Below, in pieces: positions 25,146-38,667 of a stretch of 64,000 nucleotides of DNA. The DNA comes from Acanthacorydalis orientalis. Taxonomy: Eukaryota; Arthropoda; Insecta; Megaloptera; Corydalidae. Made by a program: the position numbers and the translations under genes. Below the pieces are notes generated by a model, which was not told where the DNA came from, made no database searches, and was given only the letters and a program-made list of their open reading frames with translations. Location of the stretch: the NCBI GenBank assembly GCA_034766995.1, contig CM068313.1, positions 24,873,012 to 24,937,011 on the forward strand, written 5' to 3'. Each line of letters opens with the position of its first letter. The stretch's first letter is position 1.

Positions 25146-25870
25146 ATTAATGAGAAATAAAAAATATATATCTTTTTTATTTCTCAGAAATATTATTTTC
25201 TCGAAACTAATTAATAATACAGTACTGATTCATTTTAAACTTATGTCGTATACACACAAATAATTAACATCGACTCTTATTAAATGTAAGATCGTTCACT
25301 ATTATTTTAACGAATATCGTCTGAAACACTAAAGAAAATATAGATTCAGAATCGACTTTTCACAATTTATTTATCACTGTGCGAAATATCTAACTGAAAT
25401 AACAATACGTCAGCATGAAATATGTTAAAAAGTCCATTTTGCACAAACGTAAACTTGTAACTATGTCAGAAAATAAAGCGTATGCAATGAGTCACTTGGA
25501 AGTATATCAGTATTCGACACAGTTGAGTAAACTCGCCTCGGTCTAGGCAAACTCTAATCAGTCTAATTTAAATTAAAAACACACTGCAGCGCCATCGCGA
25601 GTAAGTGCACTGACGGTTAATTCTGACAACAGAGTTGATTGTCTTTATTTGATAACTGTCAAGATAGTATAAAGTGGTGTCGTTCGTCTACGCGGGTTTT
25701 CTCAGCTGATGGTCTGTCGTTGACGCGTGTTCAGAATGTCACAGAACAGTCATTGATACTGTAATTTTTGAAATTACGTGCGTATGTAACGATTCTTTTG
25801 CAAAACTATTGAAACTACCGGCACGAGTCAAGTTTGAATTGTACTCACCCCACCTCGATTACTTTTAAGG
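25146..25870 (-). promoter_or_regulatory. 5' flank and likely promoter/5'UTR of the ASH gene
   Basis: This stretch upstream of the start codon is clearly GC-richer than surrounding intergenic DNA, especially 25490-25870. Read on the gene's strand it has an initiator-like TCAGTG (25608-25613). It also holds a CAGCTG E-box (25703-25708), a CACGCG class C (Hairy-type) site inside ACACGCGT (25724-25729) and a CTGTCA Homothorax-type half site (25656-25661). No well-placed TATA box is obvious near the Inr candidate; a TATATAAA on the gene's strand at 25946-25953 is an alternative. In Drosophila, Hairy represses achaete through a CACGCG site in its promoter, so this motif in the proximal flank fits. 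The exact transcription start cannot be fixed from sequence alone. Confidence 0.55.
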
Positions 25871-26441
25871 GTAGTTGTACAGTTCATATGTGAGTATGTG
25901 TAATACGTATGTGCGTGTTTGTATGTATGTGTACTATACTAAACATTTATATATGTGGAGGGGATGATATACTACTACCTTATACCGTATGTGTTGTTCC
26001 GTTCCCCATTTATGTAATGCTGGAAATATATATTTTTTTCAATGTCTGCCTATCCAAATGTCGATGGTTGTCACGAAATAAAGCGGTTTTGTTGCGAGCA
26101 AGATACATTCATTGATACAGTTCTACGTGAAACAGTGAAAGACATATATAAAAACGTTATTATACATATTGGCTGTAAATGATTACCTATACTCACAAGC
26201 TGTTAGGGTAGTTACGTGCTACACATATGGACGATGATGGATAATGGAGGGGGTATGGAAGATTATAAGCGAAAACATACGGTCGGCTAACTGCTGGTCC
26301 GTATTGTGGACAAATTTATTATATATTTATAACAATTCTTGTTTATTTCCTCTTTGATTACATTTATCATAGATGAATTCTAGGAATGTAAAAAAGACAC
26401 AGTTGCAGAAAAATATTAACAACATACTAACATACTTATTT

Positions 26442-26459
26442 ACACACATACACACGCAC

Positions 26460-26530
<71 letters not shown>
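26442..26530. repeat. (CA)n(TA)n(CA)n microsatellite, long
   Basis: Imperfect CA run, about 60 bp of TA, then CACACA. The first large array upstream of the ASH gene. Confidence 0.95.
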
Positions 26531-26531
<1 letters not shown>

Positions 26532-27104
26532 TTATAACTCAGATATAATATTGAATCAACATAAATCAGAAAAATGAAATTCAAAACCAAAAAGTAATAT
26601 ATCTTCTGTTTTAATTTATTATATTTTTCTGAATAAAATATCACTTTTATAAATTGTACTTTCAGATCTATGTTTTTTAATTTTCAGACAGACTGAATAT
26701 TTTGTAAATTTAAAATGTTTTAGTAAATAATGGAAATAAGTTTATGTGCGTGGAAATTGTAATTATTTTATGTATTATTATACTATTTTGGTCTATTAAT
26801 TTACATATTAATATTATTTACTTCGTTAGCAATTTATGACTATAGGAAAACATTAAAACGGTATGTTGTTTTTAACTTTAATTTTTATTTTAAAATTAAT
26901 ACAAATAGAAATTATTTGAACACCAACAATTTTCACAATATGATAATGTATGAATATCTAAATTTATTTAACAACTTTAAATATTTGTAACTTAGTTATT
27001 GTCTATCTCATTTTGTACAAAAGTAAATTAGAAAGTAATAACTGACAATTATTTATTAATTTGTAAAGATTCATTTTGAGAATAATATTAATAATCCTTC
27101 TTTT

Positions 27105-27118
27105 TCTCTCTCTCTCTC

Positions 27119-27157
<39 letters not shown>
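27105..27157. repeat. (CT)n(TA)n microsatellite
   Basis: A pyrimidine CT run followed by a TA array. Confidence 0.95.
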
Positions 27158-27160
<3 letters not shown>

Positions 27161-28051
27161 AAAAATATACATATACATTTTTTCAGTTTATTAATTAAAT
27201 TCTCATAATACATATATTGTACATTTCATAGTTTTAATATTTTTAAAAATTTTGCAATTTTCTGCCGAGTAATAAAATATTTACAAATAATTTCAGTTCA
27301 ATTAATATTGATTTTAAAATTAATTAAATATCCTTAGTATTTAAAATAGTTTTGAATTTACAAACTTAACATGTTTTTTTTATATTTTATATAGAAAATG
27401 AAAATATGTTTTAAATGTGTAATGGATTATTTTTTATTAACAATATAGCTTTATTAGGTTTTTGTTATTATTAATGTTATATATATATACATAAAATATT
27501 TTTCGCCTATATAAAATTAATGGAAACACTTAAATAAGTTATTTAATGAATATAATATAAATAGATACATCAAGCATAACAAAGTATTAAAATGTTACGT
27601 TAGCAATGATTAATTTTTGTACAATATAACTTTCTGTAAGATAATTAATTATAATAAGATATTTTCAAAGTTAGACATAAAACAATTAAGACAAGAATAA
27701 GGACAAAAAAGACAAAAGGAAAGAATAGATATTGTAAAATATATATGGAATGATATAGAGTAGTACATATTAACAAAATGTTGTTTTTTTTTATAAAAAG
27801 GATAATTGACTGATCTTGGTTAATTCATGAATTAAAATATAAACAAAAATATTAATAATAAACTCATACGTGAAATAAATTAGAAAAGTAATCTATAAAT
27901 TATATTCTTCAGAAATGGAAACAATGAAAGTGAATTTACTTAAAATTACATGACTGTTACATTTCCTCACACATGTTTTATTCTTTGTGACGAAGTAAAA
28001 AATATCACAAATACAGTATAATAATACTGTACCTACAGATATGTGTGCTAC

Positions 28052-28067
28052 GTGTGTATATATATGC

Positions 28068-28129
<62 letters not shown>
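28052..28129. repeat. (GT)n(TA)n microsatellite
   Basis: GTGTGTA and TGCATGTG lead into about 50 bp of TA, ending TATGTATATATG. Confidence 0.95.
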
Positions 28130-28349
28130 TGTGTCATTATGTTTATTTGTGAATATGTTTGTATTGATAGATAAACGTTGGTTAAGCAGCATAGGGGCTA
28201 ATTAAAATACCTAACAAAGGATAACGATTCTCAAACGAATGTGGCATTAAAAAATAAAAAAAATTAAAAGAACATTATCGCCTCTTAAAATATAATTTAA
28301 GAATTAATATTAAATATTGGTTTATTTAAATATTATATAATATGTTATT

Positions 28350-28490
28350 AATCAAGTCCACCTGCTATTTTTTCATATTTAGATATAAATAGGATTTTCA
28401 TGATAATTAAATTTTACGAACGTGAAAGAGTCTGTTATCTTATTAATCTATTGCTTGACATACAGATATATATGATCAAGGTCAAGGAAT
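28350..28490. promoter_or_regulatory. Candidate upstream enhancer of ASH with E-box and FTZ-F1-type site
   Basis: About 3.2 kb upstream of the ASH start. CCACCTGC (28358-28365) is a perfect minus-strand GCAGGTGG proneural E-box. TCAAGGTCA (28476-28484) is a perfect FTZ-F1/ERR monomer site (YCAAGGYCR). The surrounding sequence is only modestly GC-richer. Confidence 0.35.
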
Positions 28491-29824
28491 CATTAAGGAT
28501 TGCCATAAAAATCCATATAATTTAATCAGTTTGGTTAATGAGAGCTGACCATAACTAGTAGTTGACTTGAGATTTCTCATTAATAATTGACAAATTGAAT
28601 AATTTATAGCTAAATGTATAAATATGGTTAATAGAAGTCGTTCGTCACTCTGAACTTCTATTGGTATTTTCATTTATGTTATTGATTATTAAATATGTAG
28701 TGACCGTTGGTCGTACACATATTTTTTTAAAGATTTTCCTTATAAATATTTGTACGCTCAGGTTTTAGTATTAATATTTATGATAGTTATAGTTTTGGAG
28801 ATAATAAGAATATTATGCTAATCATTTTAAATAGTTTATTATTCCATATTTGATCAAATATTCAGCATTTGAATTATAATTTATTTATAGTCAGTTATCA
28901 GTAAAAAAATGTTCTTGTTGCAAATAGTAAATTTGATATGCTTTTTACCATTATATATATATATATATAAGGTGCAATTGTAAATAAACAGATCGGAAAA
29001 TAGGAGAAAAGATACAAATACTATTATAGGGATATACAAAAATAAGAATATATAAATAAATACACAAGTAAAAAGTAGACCGTAATTGTTTTCACAGAAA
29101 TAAATTATTCCTCATTAATAAAAATTCTATTAATATTTTTATCAGTGAAACTCTTACATTTCTTAAAAAAATTGGTAACGTATTCATTTACTGCCAAAAA
29201 TAAATATTTAAAAGTAAAAAAGTGATATACTTTCATTTATATACTATAATTAATGTTTATTTTTTGAATTGATTTATTTGTTATATTAAAATAAAAATTG
29301 TATCTGTATAATATGTTCAGTCTGGAATAAATGAATTAAATTTTGATTAAAATAAATAAAATTATTTATTAAACTTTATTATAAAAATAAAATACTGTAC
29401 AATTATTTTTAATGATATTAACTGTAAAATTGAGACATATTCTCGTCGTACCTGTTTTTCAAATCTGTTTCCTTATAACTAACAATTTTAAATTGATTTT
29501 AAAGTGACCATATGTAAATAATAATTATAGAAATATGAAGTCCACTTTGAAATATTTATTAACATATAGGCATCTATTATGACAATTTCATTATCGATTT
29601 TTTCTATAAACTTATTGAAATAATAATAGTGGCCTTGATCATTAATTGTATCGTTTTTAGTTTACCTATTAAATGCGTTGAATTTATAACAGGTATTAAA
29701 AGTACTGGTACTACCTTCTTGGAGAAAATTAGTTTATAATTATATTATTGTACAATTATGCTTATTGATTATATCTTTAGATACATTAATTTTATACGTA
29801 TATTGAAATATAATTATAATATTT

Positions 29825-29833
29825 GTATGTATG

Positions 29834-29895
<62 letters not shown>

Positions 29896-29896
29896 C
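29825..29896. repeat. (GTAT)n(TA)n microsatellite
   Basis: GTAT repeats followed by about 50 bp of TA. Confidence 0.95.
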
Positions 29897-30079
29897 ATTA
29901 TTCGTATGAAGCAAATTGATTAAATAAAGAGAGTAAATCCAGTAATGAAACTGCAATAAAATAAAAAATGTGTGTTAAATTAAAAATGTATAAATCTGTA
30001 TGTAAAAGAAAAAACATGAATCTATTATCTTAAATACTATTGCTGTATATTTAATATTGATTTATATTATTATTGAAAA

Positions 30080-30365
30080 TAAATTTCAGGAAGAATGTTG
30101 TTACATCCACGTCGCTAAATATACATTATTTAAGTACATGTTTTTTCCACTTTCCCTTATTCAAAACTGGGGCAGCGAGGTTGCTTGTATTCATTTTGCA
30201 GACGATGTAATTATTGTATAGAAATTGTTAAGTTAATGTGTTGATATGGTCCACAAACGTCTAGAGAACCATATGGGATGGTGGTTTTGACGCAAAGGAA
30301 ATAGCCTGTTGATTGAAAGAAGGTGCGCGGATGAAACAAAATAAGAAACAGGGCTGTATCCAATT
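30080..30365. promoter_or_regulatory. GC-richer non-coding island
   Basis: A 285-bp patch of balanced composition with no repeat and no convincing frame; contains CATATG and GTGCGCGG. Candidate regulatory element by composition only. Confidence 0.3.
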
Positions 30366-33300
30366 ATATTGTACGCTTGTATAGATGTACTTTCGTAACA
30401 CTGATGATAACTTACATAGTATTCTATATTCTTTTTTTTAATATTAAATATTCTATATTATATTACACATAATGCAAAAAATATATTTCCTTTATTATTG
30501 ATTGCTAATATTTGCTTTAAGAAAACAAAACACCATATATTTCAAAAAATGACTTAATTTTATTTAATTACTAATACAAAAAATAACTAAGTTTATATTT
30601 ATTTATTATATGTAATTATTGTTATGGTAGAAATGCAAGATAAAATTAAATTTATAGTTTAGATTTGTTATCAAATACTAGTTTTCGTCACGTTTACTTT
30701 CATTGACAGATTTAATATTTGTGAAATAGATGTTAATTTGAATTAATATTTTTAATATGAATTTTAATTTATAAGTTTTTATTTACAAAGTTCAAAGTGT
30801 ATTTATTGATATTGAAAATTACTAATACTCAATTCATAGTACAATGAGTTACTATAATTATTTTAATTTGCTATTCTGAAATATTTTACTTAGAAAATGA
30901 TGATTTTAATGATGGTGATGATATGTTAATAGTAATCTTATTATATTATGATTTATATAAGTGAAACTTTTTTGATTAATTTTTGAATTAATCAAAAATA
31001 AAAACATAAAGTTGTATATTGATTTTCTTCTCTTTATTAGGTAACTTGAGATTTCAACTCTTTTACAAATTTAAATTTGTTATTCAAAAAATTATGTGCA
31101 TACACTTTGATCTGTTTTCTTTTTTGATGGGTTTTCATTAAAACATTCAATAAAATGAAGACTATTGATAAATAAGAATGCTAGAAACGTTAAAAACAGA
31201 ACTGAATTATTTGTATAGAGAGTCGTCTTATATGAGTATAATTTTAATTAACTAGTCAATAATATCTTCCTTATATTATTGATATAAATAATCGAGTTGT
31301 GAATTATATTTATTGGTATTAATTATTGAATATCTATTAGAATATCATAATAAAAAAAAACATCATTTTAATTGCATTAAACATGTTATCGCTTGTTATA
31401 AATAAATAAGTTGAAAAAATGTGCATTACAGAAGAGTAAAATAAAGATTTAAGGAGATCAAAGATGTAAAGAAGATCAAAATTCAGTAATTAATTTATAA
31501 TAGTTTTTGTTATGTCATATTGTTTAAATTTAGACGCTTAACTGTTTCTTCATTACAAGTTAATATGAAATATCTGATAATGCAATTAAGTAATTGTCAT
31601 TATAAATAAATTTACCTTTTCACTTCGAGAGGTACATTTTTTTTGCACAGAAATTTCTGTGGAAAATATTAACAACGATTCATTTCGAATACTAGTTGTT
31701 TTTAATTGAAAATTATTTAATAAATTCTCTTAAATAACACCTAACTTTATAATTATTTCCTTTTTAATAATTATTTGTAAGTGGAAATTTTCTAGATTTT
31801 TTTTAAAGTCAGTTAGCGGTACTAAATATAATATATTTTTAATTTTTTAAAATATACTATAATTATTTGTGTTATTTATTATTCATGTCTTTTAATGTGG
31901 ATTATTTTCAATTATTATTGTTTTTTTATTACTAATATGACTTATTCAAATATATACTAATAAAATACATATGTTGAAAAAATTTCAAATTAAATTAAAA
32001 GTTCTGTAAATCTTAAACCTGCCTTTTGACCGTAATAATTCTATTTAATTTTTATGGTTAAATTGAGGTTAAGAAATGAATATTTCTTTGCATTTAAAGT
32101 AATAAAATTGAAATTGTACATAAAAGAACGCTTTAAAATCTATAATATATTTTTTCTATTAATTTAACAAGGTAAGTTAGTAAGTATTAAAATACAATTC
32201 AATCTTTCAATTTTCTATAATTCATTTTAGACATTGTAGATAGTTTTTTAAATAAAATAAATTTTATTAGAATTAACAAATAAAAATATTTACAGCTCTA
32301 TATTGTATGTAAAATAATTTTTTTTCTTAATATTCTAACAGCGGAAATCGTATTATTAATACATCTTTTTTATTTCATTTTTTTCAATTAAACGTTTTTA
32401 TACTACGTACAATAAAGGTTTTTTAATCTTATTATTTAGTAGTAGAGTTTGTTTGTACCATAAACACATTTTTTTTGTGTTTCAACAGTCAGTTGGACAT
32501 ATTTACCACAACAGTGGCCAAATAGACCTTGAGGGTGTTTCAAATGTTTCTTTATAATTCTTTTAAGTGTCCATATGGTATGATAAATAACTAACGGAAT
32601 TTATATTTACGTTTAAGGTAACAATATGTTTCTTTTTTTATTGAACACGATGTGAACAAGAATGTAGATCCGACACGTTTTCTTTCAATAATTGTGTCCG
32701 CGTATATACATTCAGTAATTTATGGGTATTTCGTTTTATATTTTTTTAATATAAAGCACGTGCTATTTATGCTTTGTATTTAAAACCAAATAATATGAGA
32801 ACATATGGAAGAACATATGTATTTTATTCAATAAAAATGTTAAAGTAGTTTATTTCACAGTCGAGGTGAAAATATAATTGTACTGTAATAACTATTATGC
32901 AATTGAAGTCTAATTACGAAAATTGTTGTAATTAATTATTTTTTATTTTACAAAAAGAATTTTTAAAAATATAATATAAGAATATTTATATATCATTAAA
33001 GTGTATGAGAGTATGAAAGAACTAATAAATTCAACTTCTCCTTGAATTAATTTGAAACTAATTATATGTTCTATATAGTTTTTCTTATATAATCGTTTTT
33101 GATTTGTTTCCGTGCACTTAGTCTGAATAACCTTTTTTATAAACAAAATATTTTTTTTATTTGTAAGTTAAGATTTATGTAATTTTTTATTTAGTTTTTA
33201 AATTTGTAACTATAAAAATGAACCATGGAAGTTATTTAATGAAACATCAATTAGTTTCTAGTTTGGAACCAATTTGAAAACATAATGATTTATTAAATCG

Positions 33301-35304
33301 AAATAAAGAAATATTTAAAGTTGGTTATTTTTTAGTTTCAGTTTTATCGCAGATATTTTAAAAAGTTATTAGAAAAAATATCCGAAATCTTTTTTTTTAT
33401 TATATAGGATCTTAGAGTATCTACTTTGAAAATTTTTAAATATAATCTGTTCTCGAGTGTAGAATCATATTTACTTAATTAGTGTATTTTTTAAAATGTT
33501 AAAATAAATAAAATAATTAATTTGGTAAGTGTTTTTAACACGATTTTCATATTTTCACATTGGATCTATCTACTCATTTACTACTAACTATTTTCTAATT
33601 CAGATATTGTTATCTCAAATATTTTATTAATATTATTTTTACATTTTATTTGGTTAGAAAGATTTAGTCAGTATAATAGGTGATCTTGAAATAGTTGTAA
33701 AAATAGGAGTAGTTCTGAGCACTTTTATCAAAAATAATTTTAATGAACAACAAAGAATATATAAACATAAAAGGCACATATCAAAGAAAATATTAAATTA
33801 AAATAGCTTGACCTTTGGATAGGAGTATAATATATATCAACTAGAAAATTTGTTTTAAGAACATTTAATAAATCATGTTTTAAAAAAAAATACTAATATA
33901 TTTTTAATTGTTTTTGATTCATTATAGAAATTTTCATAATTAGTTTTATTTTAAATACTATCATTTGGTATTTAAGCTTTAATGATTCTTAATTTTTTTT
34001 AAAAAAAAAATCAATGAAAAAAGCAAAATATTATTGCTTAAAGAAATTAAATTAAGTCTGAACGTATGTGTTAAAAATCGAAAAATAAATAACGTTCATA
34101 ATATAATCGGATTTAAGCGAAATTTTCTTCTATATCATAGTTGTGCGTTAGTCTCGTATTTCAGTAAACTACTCTTTACTTGTAACCCTTCATTAATGTG
34201 TCAACTGTCAAAGAGTACCACGAATTCAATGACAACATTCAGTCTGGGGGATTTTATTCTTTGTATTGTTTAGGAACGTGCTCGGCGCTTTTGTAAGTTG
34301 GCACACTTCAATATACGCCCTCTTTGATGTTTGCTGATTAAATCATAACCATATGGTCATAGAATTTATATAGTACATTAAAAGAAAAATAACTGCACGT
34401 TATATGAAATAAGACTAGGGAATAAATTTGATTATATAATAATATCTACTGAATAATGTATACTTTTTTATTAGATTCTTTTTTTATGTCTGATTTATAT
34501 ATTTTTTATAAAATTTAATTTTTAAATTTTTATTAATATACTTTGATTATTTTAATATCTATCTTTTTATAAAATACTTTTTTGAGTGAACATGAATTTA
34601 ATTAAAAAAAAACTATAATTATAATTTGAGATATAATTCTATTTTAATAAATATTAAACACCTTTATTTTTAAGCTTAATCATTATTTTAAAACACAACA
34701 ATATATATTATTTAAATAGATTTTGAATTATTTGCAGAAATGAACTAAAAGTATTTTTATTTTTCTTTAGATTTATGGTATTTTGAATACAATATTAATT
34801 TGAAATTATCAATGAAGTTATTAGAATGATTGGAATAGGTGGTTAATAAATGTATTATGATTATTTGATATTTTTTTATATTAAAAAAATCTGTAATTTA
34901 ATACCAGTGATAACCAAAATAGTTTAAGTAATATTAGAAATTTGACAATGTACTATTGAAACTGTTTTGTCATCAAGACTAACACAATTATTAAATGGGG
35001 TTTTGTTTACTAAAAATATATTTTACCATTATTTTGTATCACTTATATTTTAAAACCGATATTGATTGGCGGAAAATGTTTTTTTGATACTAGTTTCGAT
35101 TATACATTATTTATTATTTACTTTAAAAGTTGAGTGAAATTAGAATAAGAATCATTGAAAATACGTATCTTAAAACTATAAATATATAATAATTACAATG
35201 AAAGAATTATCTCACTTTTCTAGTTTTTGAATTAATAGTCCTGATAATAGTAGCTTTAGGGTTAGATATTTAAAAATCTTAGAGATGAATAATATGTTTT
35301 TTCT

Positions 35305-35352
<48 letters not shown>

Positions 35353-36059
35353 TTCTTCTTCTTTCTCTTTATATATAAATTTCGATATACTTTGAGTAAT
35401 TTTATATTTAAAATTATTTATAAAAGTTTTAAATACTTTCTCAAGGCATGCAGGACAAAGTTTCTGTTCTATATAGTCTCTATAATTCATTGAATAGTTG
35501 AATTAAATCATATTATATCATTATAAGAAAAATATGGAAACTACTTTTATAAGAAATCTATAAAAAAACTGAATGGCAAATCTTGTATTCAAATTAGTTT
35601 CATATCAGTAAGAAAAAATCCGAGTTTAAATAAAAAAATAATAACGACCTTTTTAAAATGGAGACTGTATTTTTTATCTAGTCTAATTGCAAATAAAACG
35701 TTATTATGTAGATATAAAAAATGTATTTATGTACTTTTAATCAAAAATAGTTAAAAACTTGAGATATTTTCAGAGCAATACAATAGAAATATTAATTTAT
35801 TGATTTTGATCATATTATTGCAAAAGTTTATCCTTATTGTTTATATATTTATAAATTATTGATTTCTACAATTTAACAATAAAAAGTGGCTCAATACACT
35901 TATATTGAAGAAAACATATCTAAAAATCTTTATTATCTTTTGGAAATGATCTCGTATAACTGATTGTATTTATTTAGTACACTTTCTGTTATCAATATTC
36001 ACAGATAGGTAATCTTAAATTACGTTAGATAAGAGCTTAAAAAAATAAATAACAGTATA
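30366..36059. other. Gene-free AT-rich DNA
   Basis: Longest stretch with few microsatellites. Weakly GC-richer at 32450-32720 and 34040-34320; no supportable gene. Confidence 0.6.
35309..35350. repeat. (AT)n microsatellite
   Basis: Uninterrupted AT array followed by a pyrimidine-rich CTTTCTTCTTCTTTCTC stretch. Confidence 0.95.
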
Positions 36060-36300
36060 TATCTCTACCTGGGATATTCTTAAATCCGTGAACGGTCATA
36101 GACATATAAAATTTTGTTAGTAGGTAGCATACATATAAATCAGCGAGGGTCTCTTACAAAAGCAGAGTATTAAAATCTAGCTTTTGAAATGTTGACGTAA
36201 GGTAGGTTCAGGGTTTTAACAGCGTATAAAATGCGTGTAGGGATTTATTTTGTGTACGGTTTTGATATATAGGTACAGGCGAATAGAAAAGTTCGAAATT
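36060..36300. promoter_or_regulatory. Small GC-richer non-coding island
   Basis: Balanced composition with no simple repeats; no clear motif cluster. Candidate by composition only. Confidence 0.25.
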
Positions 36301-36590
36301 TATTTTACAATTATTATATATTATTTGAAAAACCGATTATTGGATTTTCATTTATCAATATTGATAATGTTTACATTTTAAAGTGTCATATGTAGACAGT
36401 TTAAAAATTCAATGTCCGTATTTTGAGAACAGCTGTGTTTTAAACATTTATTCTAATTTATTATCTATTTTCATTATCTATACTTTGTACCTATTTACAT
36501 GTGCGATGAGGTAACTGCAGTGATAACCTTGAAATTTGAATTTAAAATGCGTTTCTCACAAGTTCTGCTAATCAAAATTGGGTATTCGAT

Positions 36591-36593
<3 letters not shown>

Positions 36594-36651
<58 letters not shown>
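36594..36651. repeat. (TA)n microsatellite bounded by GCATAT/ATATGC
   Basis: About 56 bp of TA with symmetric GCAT ends, so the whole unit is palindromic. Confidence 0.95.
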
Positions 36652-36654
<3 letters not shown>

Positions 36655-36746
36655 TATTTGGATACTGCACCTTTTTTAATAATTAAAGGAATTTTAGAAA
36701 TGCAGTAAATTTTGTATCTCTTTATATACTCTTTCAAAGGAATTTA

Positions 36747-36750
<4 letters not shown>

Positions 36751-36807
<57 letters not shown>
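36751..36807. repeat. (AT)n microsatellite
   Basis: Second large array, about 100 bp after the previous one. Confidence 0.95.
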
Positions 36808-36809
<2 letters not shown>

Positions 36810-37749
36810 AAATATACTAACAACTTTGATGATTAATTCTTAAATGGTAAACTTCATGATATTAGAATTTCTAATAAATACACTTTCCATAAGATTTAAT
36901 TCATTTAATAAACACTTTTTATTATGTCATTGTTAACAACGGTTTGATTTGTTGATAATAAATTGTTTTCGGTATATTGTACATTCAATTTTGTTATTTG
37001 CTATTACTTTTTTGCATAATTAACATTAAAAAGAACATTGTTTTAAAAATTATATCAAAAATATTATATTTAATTAGAATTGATTTACTAATTTATATTC
37101 ATTAGAATTTGTGCATGCTGGTACATATATATATACACACTTATCCTCTACTCGATGTACGTATCCTAAATTTTATAAATTTCAAAAAAGTTAAATAACT
37201 ACATGCTTCGTACATAATTTAATGTCTGAAGCAATAGTATCGTTTCTTTATAGACAATATTTAATTGTTTAAGAATATGATAAAAATATTTTAGTTATGT
37301 TTGTGATTTTAGTTCACAGTGAAATTCAATTTCATTATAAGACCATACTATAATTGTAATTACTACTATAATTAGTAAGCAGTTTTAAAAAAATGTATTT
37401 GTAGCTTATTTTATTGATTACAATACAGCCCAGACACTATAGCTAAATTTATTTTCACAACTTAATTCTTAATGTTTGACCAAAAAATCTATTTTTTAGT
37501 TTATGGGCTGAAATGTTTTTTTTTTACATAAAATAAAATCAAGTTTACTTTTTTAAACATATTGATTAAACAATGTTTAATAAATACGTTAAACATTATT
37601 TTGTTGTGTTTTTTGAATTAGTTCATATAACTGTAAAAATATCTCATATAAATTCTAATTTTAAGATACCATGTAATTTTGTTTAGTTAGTCCTCTATTT
37701 TAATTAGGTGAATACGAACATGTTGGCATGATTAAATTTAAAATGTATA

Positions 37750-38345
37750 TTTGTATCACAGACTGTACAAAATTAGAACCATTTTTTGTGCAATCTCTTA
37801 CGTAACCATGCGAACGTACTCCTCGTACAACGGGACTTTAATCTCAGGAACTCATATTACTCGACGAAGAAAAATACATACGATCCTGACGAATCAACAG
37901 ACTTTTTCGGTTAGTTCAAGGGCTGAAATGTACGTAGACTTTCGCGAACATAGGGGAAAGGTGAGACAGTGGTTGAAATCGAATTGCGAGACACTAAAAG
38001 AACTAGTTCCTAGAGCGTGATATAAAATATATGTAATGATTACGAGTGAGAAGTGAATACTTGTAAGAGTGAATTGACCAAAGTAATAGTATGGGGAGCA
38101 GATGGTGCCAGATGTTTCAGTCTTCTATACACTTGAATATCTATAGCTTATTTTTATCTCGTTTGTACAATATTATGTTGTATGCGTGTGAAAGAGATAC
38201 ACCTATGATGGAAATGGTGTGGGGTGCGTACGCCCGACACGCTTATAGACACGCGCGCGTACCGAACCCAGGACTTGTTCTGCTTTAGTCAGTTGTGGCA
38301 GTAATTTGCACAACAATTGATGGGATTTTCTATGGAGCTAACTGT
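37750..38345. promoter_or_regulatory. GC-richer island with paired CAGATG E-boxes
   Basis: About 600 bp of balanced sequence. Two CAGATG E-boxes (38099-38104 and 38109-38114) are exactly 10 bp apart, on the same DNA face. A CACGCG class C site lies at 38250-38255 in a GACACGCGCGCGTACC context. Two short frames in it (37751-38020 and 38091-38288) have no recognisable domain and I do not call them genes. Confidence 0.4.
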
Positions 38346-38364
38346 CATTGGTATGAGTATTTCG

Positions 38365-38366
<2 letters not shown>

Positions 38367-38424
<58 letters not shown>
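38367..38424. repeat. (TA)n microsatellite
   Basis: About 57 bp of uninterrupted TA directly beside the 37750-38345 island. Confidence 0.95.
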
Positions 38425-38429
<5 letters not shown>

Positions 38430-38630
38430 GTTAGTTGTGACATAGATACCTGTATATTTAAATAGATAATTTCTTACTTTTAAAAACATTCTGATTTGTA
38501 GTTCGTATTTATTTTTCAGCGATTTTGAAGGGTTTCCTATATTTTATATTGGTTTAGATAAAAATAAAAGCTGTGAATTTTACTACGTATAAGAGAAGAT
38601 AAATAAAGTATATAATCATATATTATCTTT

Positions 38631-38667
<37 letters not shown>

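Larger units (their letters stand above)
25871..28349. other. Gene-free DNA upstream of ASH
   Basis: The first 430 bp (25871-26300) are moderately GC-rich and may still belong to the promoter region; the rest is AT-rich with three large arrays. No coding signal. Confidence 0.6.

Noticed and set aside
37751..38020. 89-codon plus-strand frame in a GC-richer island
   Set aside because: Arg/Thr-rich but no domain, no partner exon and mixed codon pattern; the island is better explained as regulatory.
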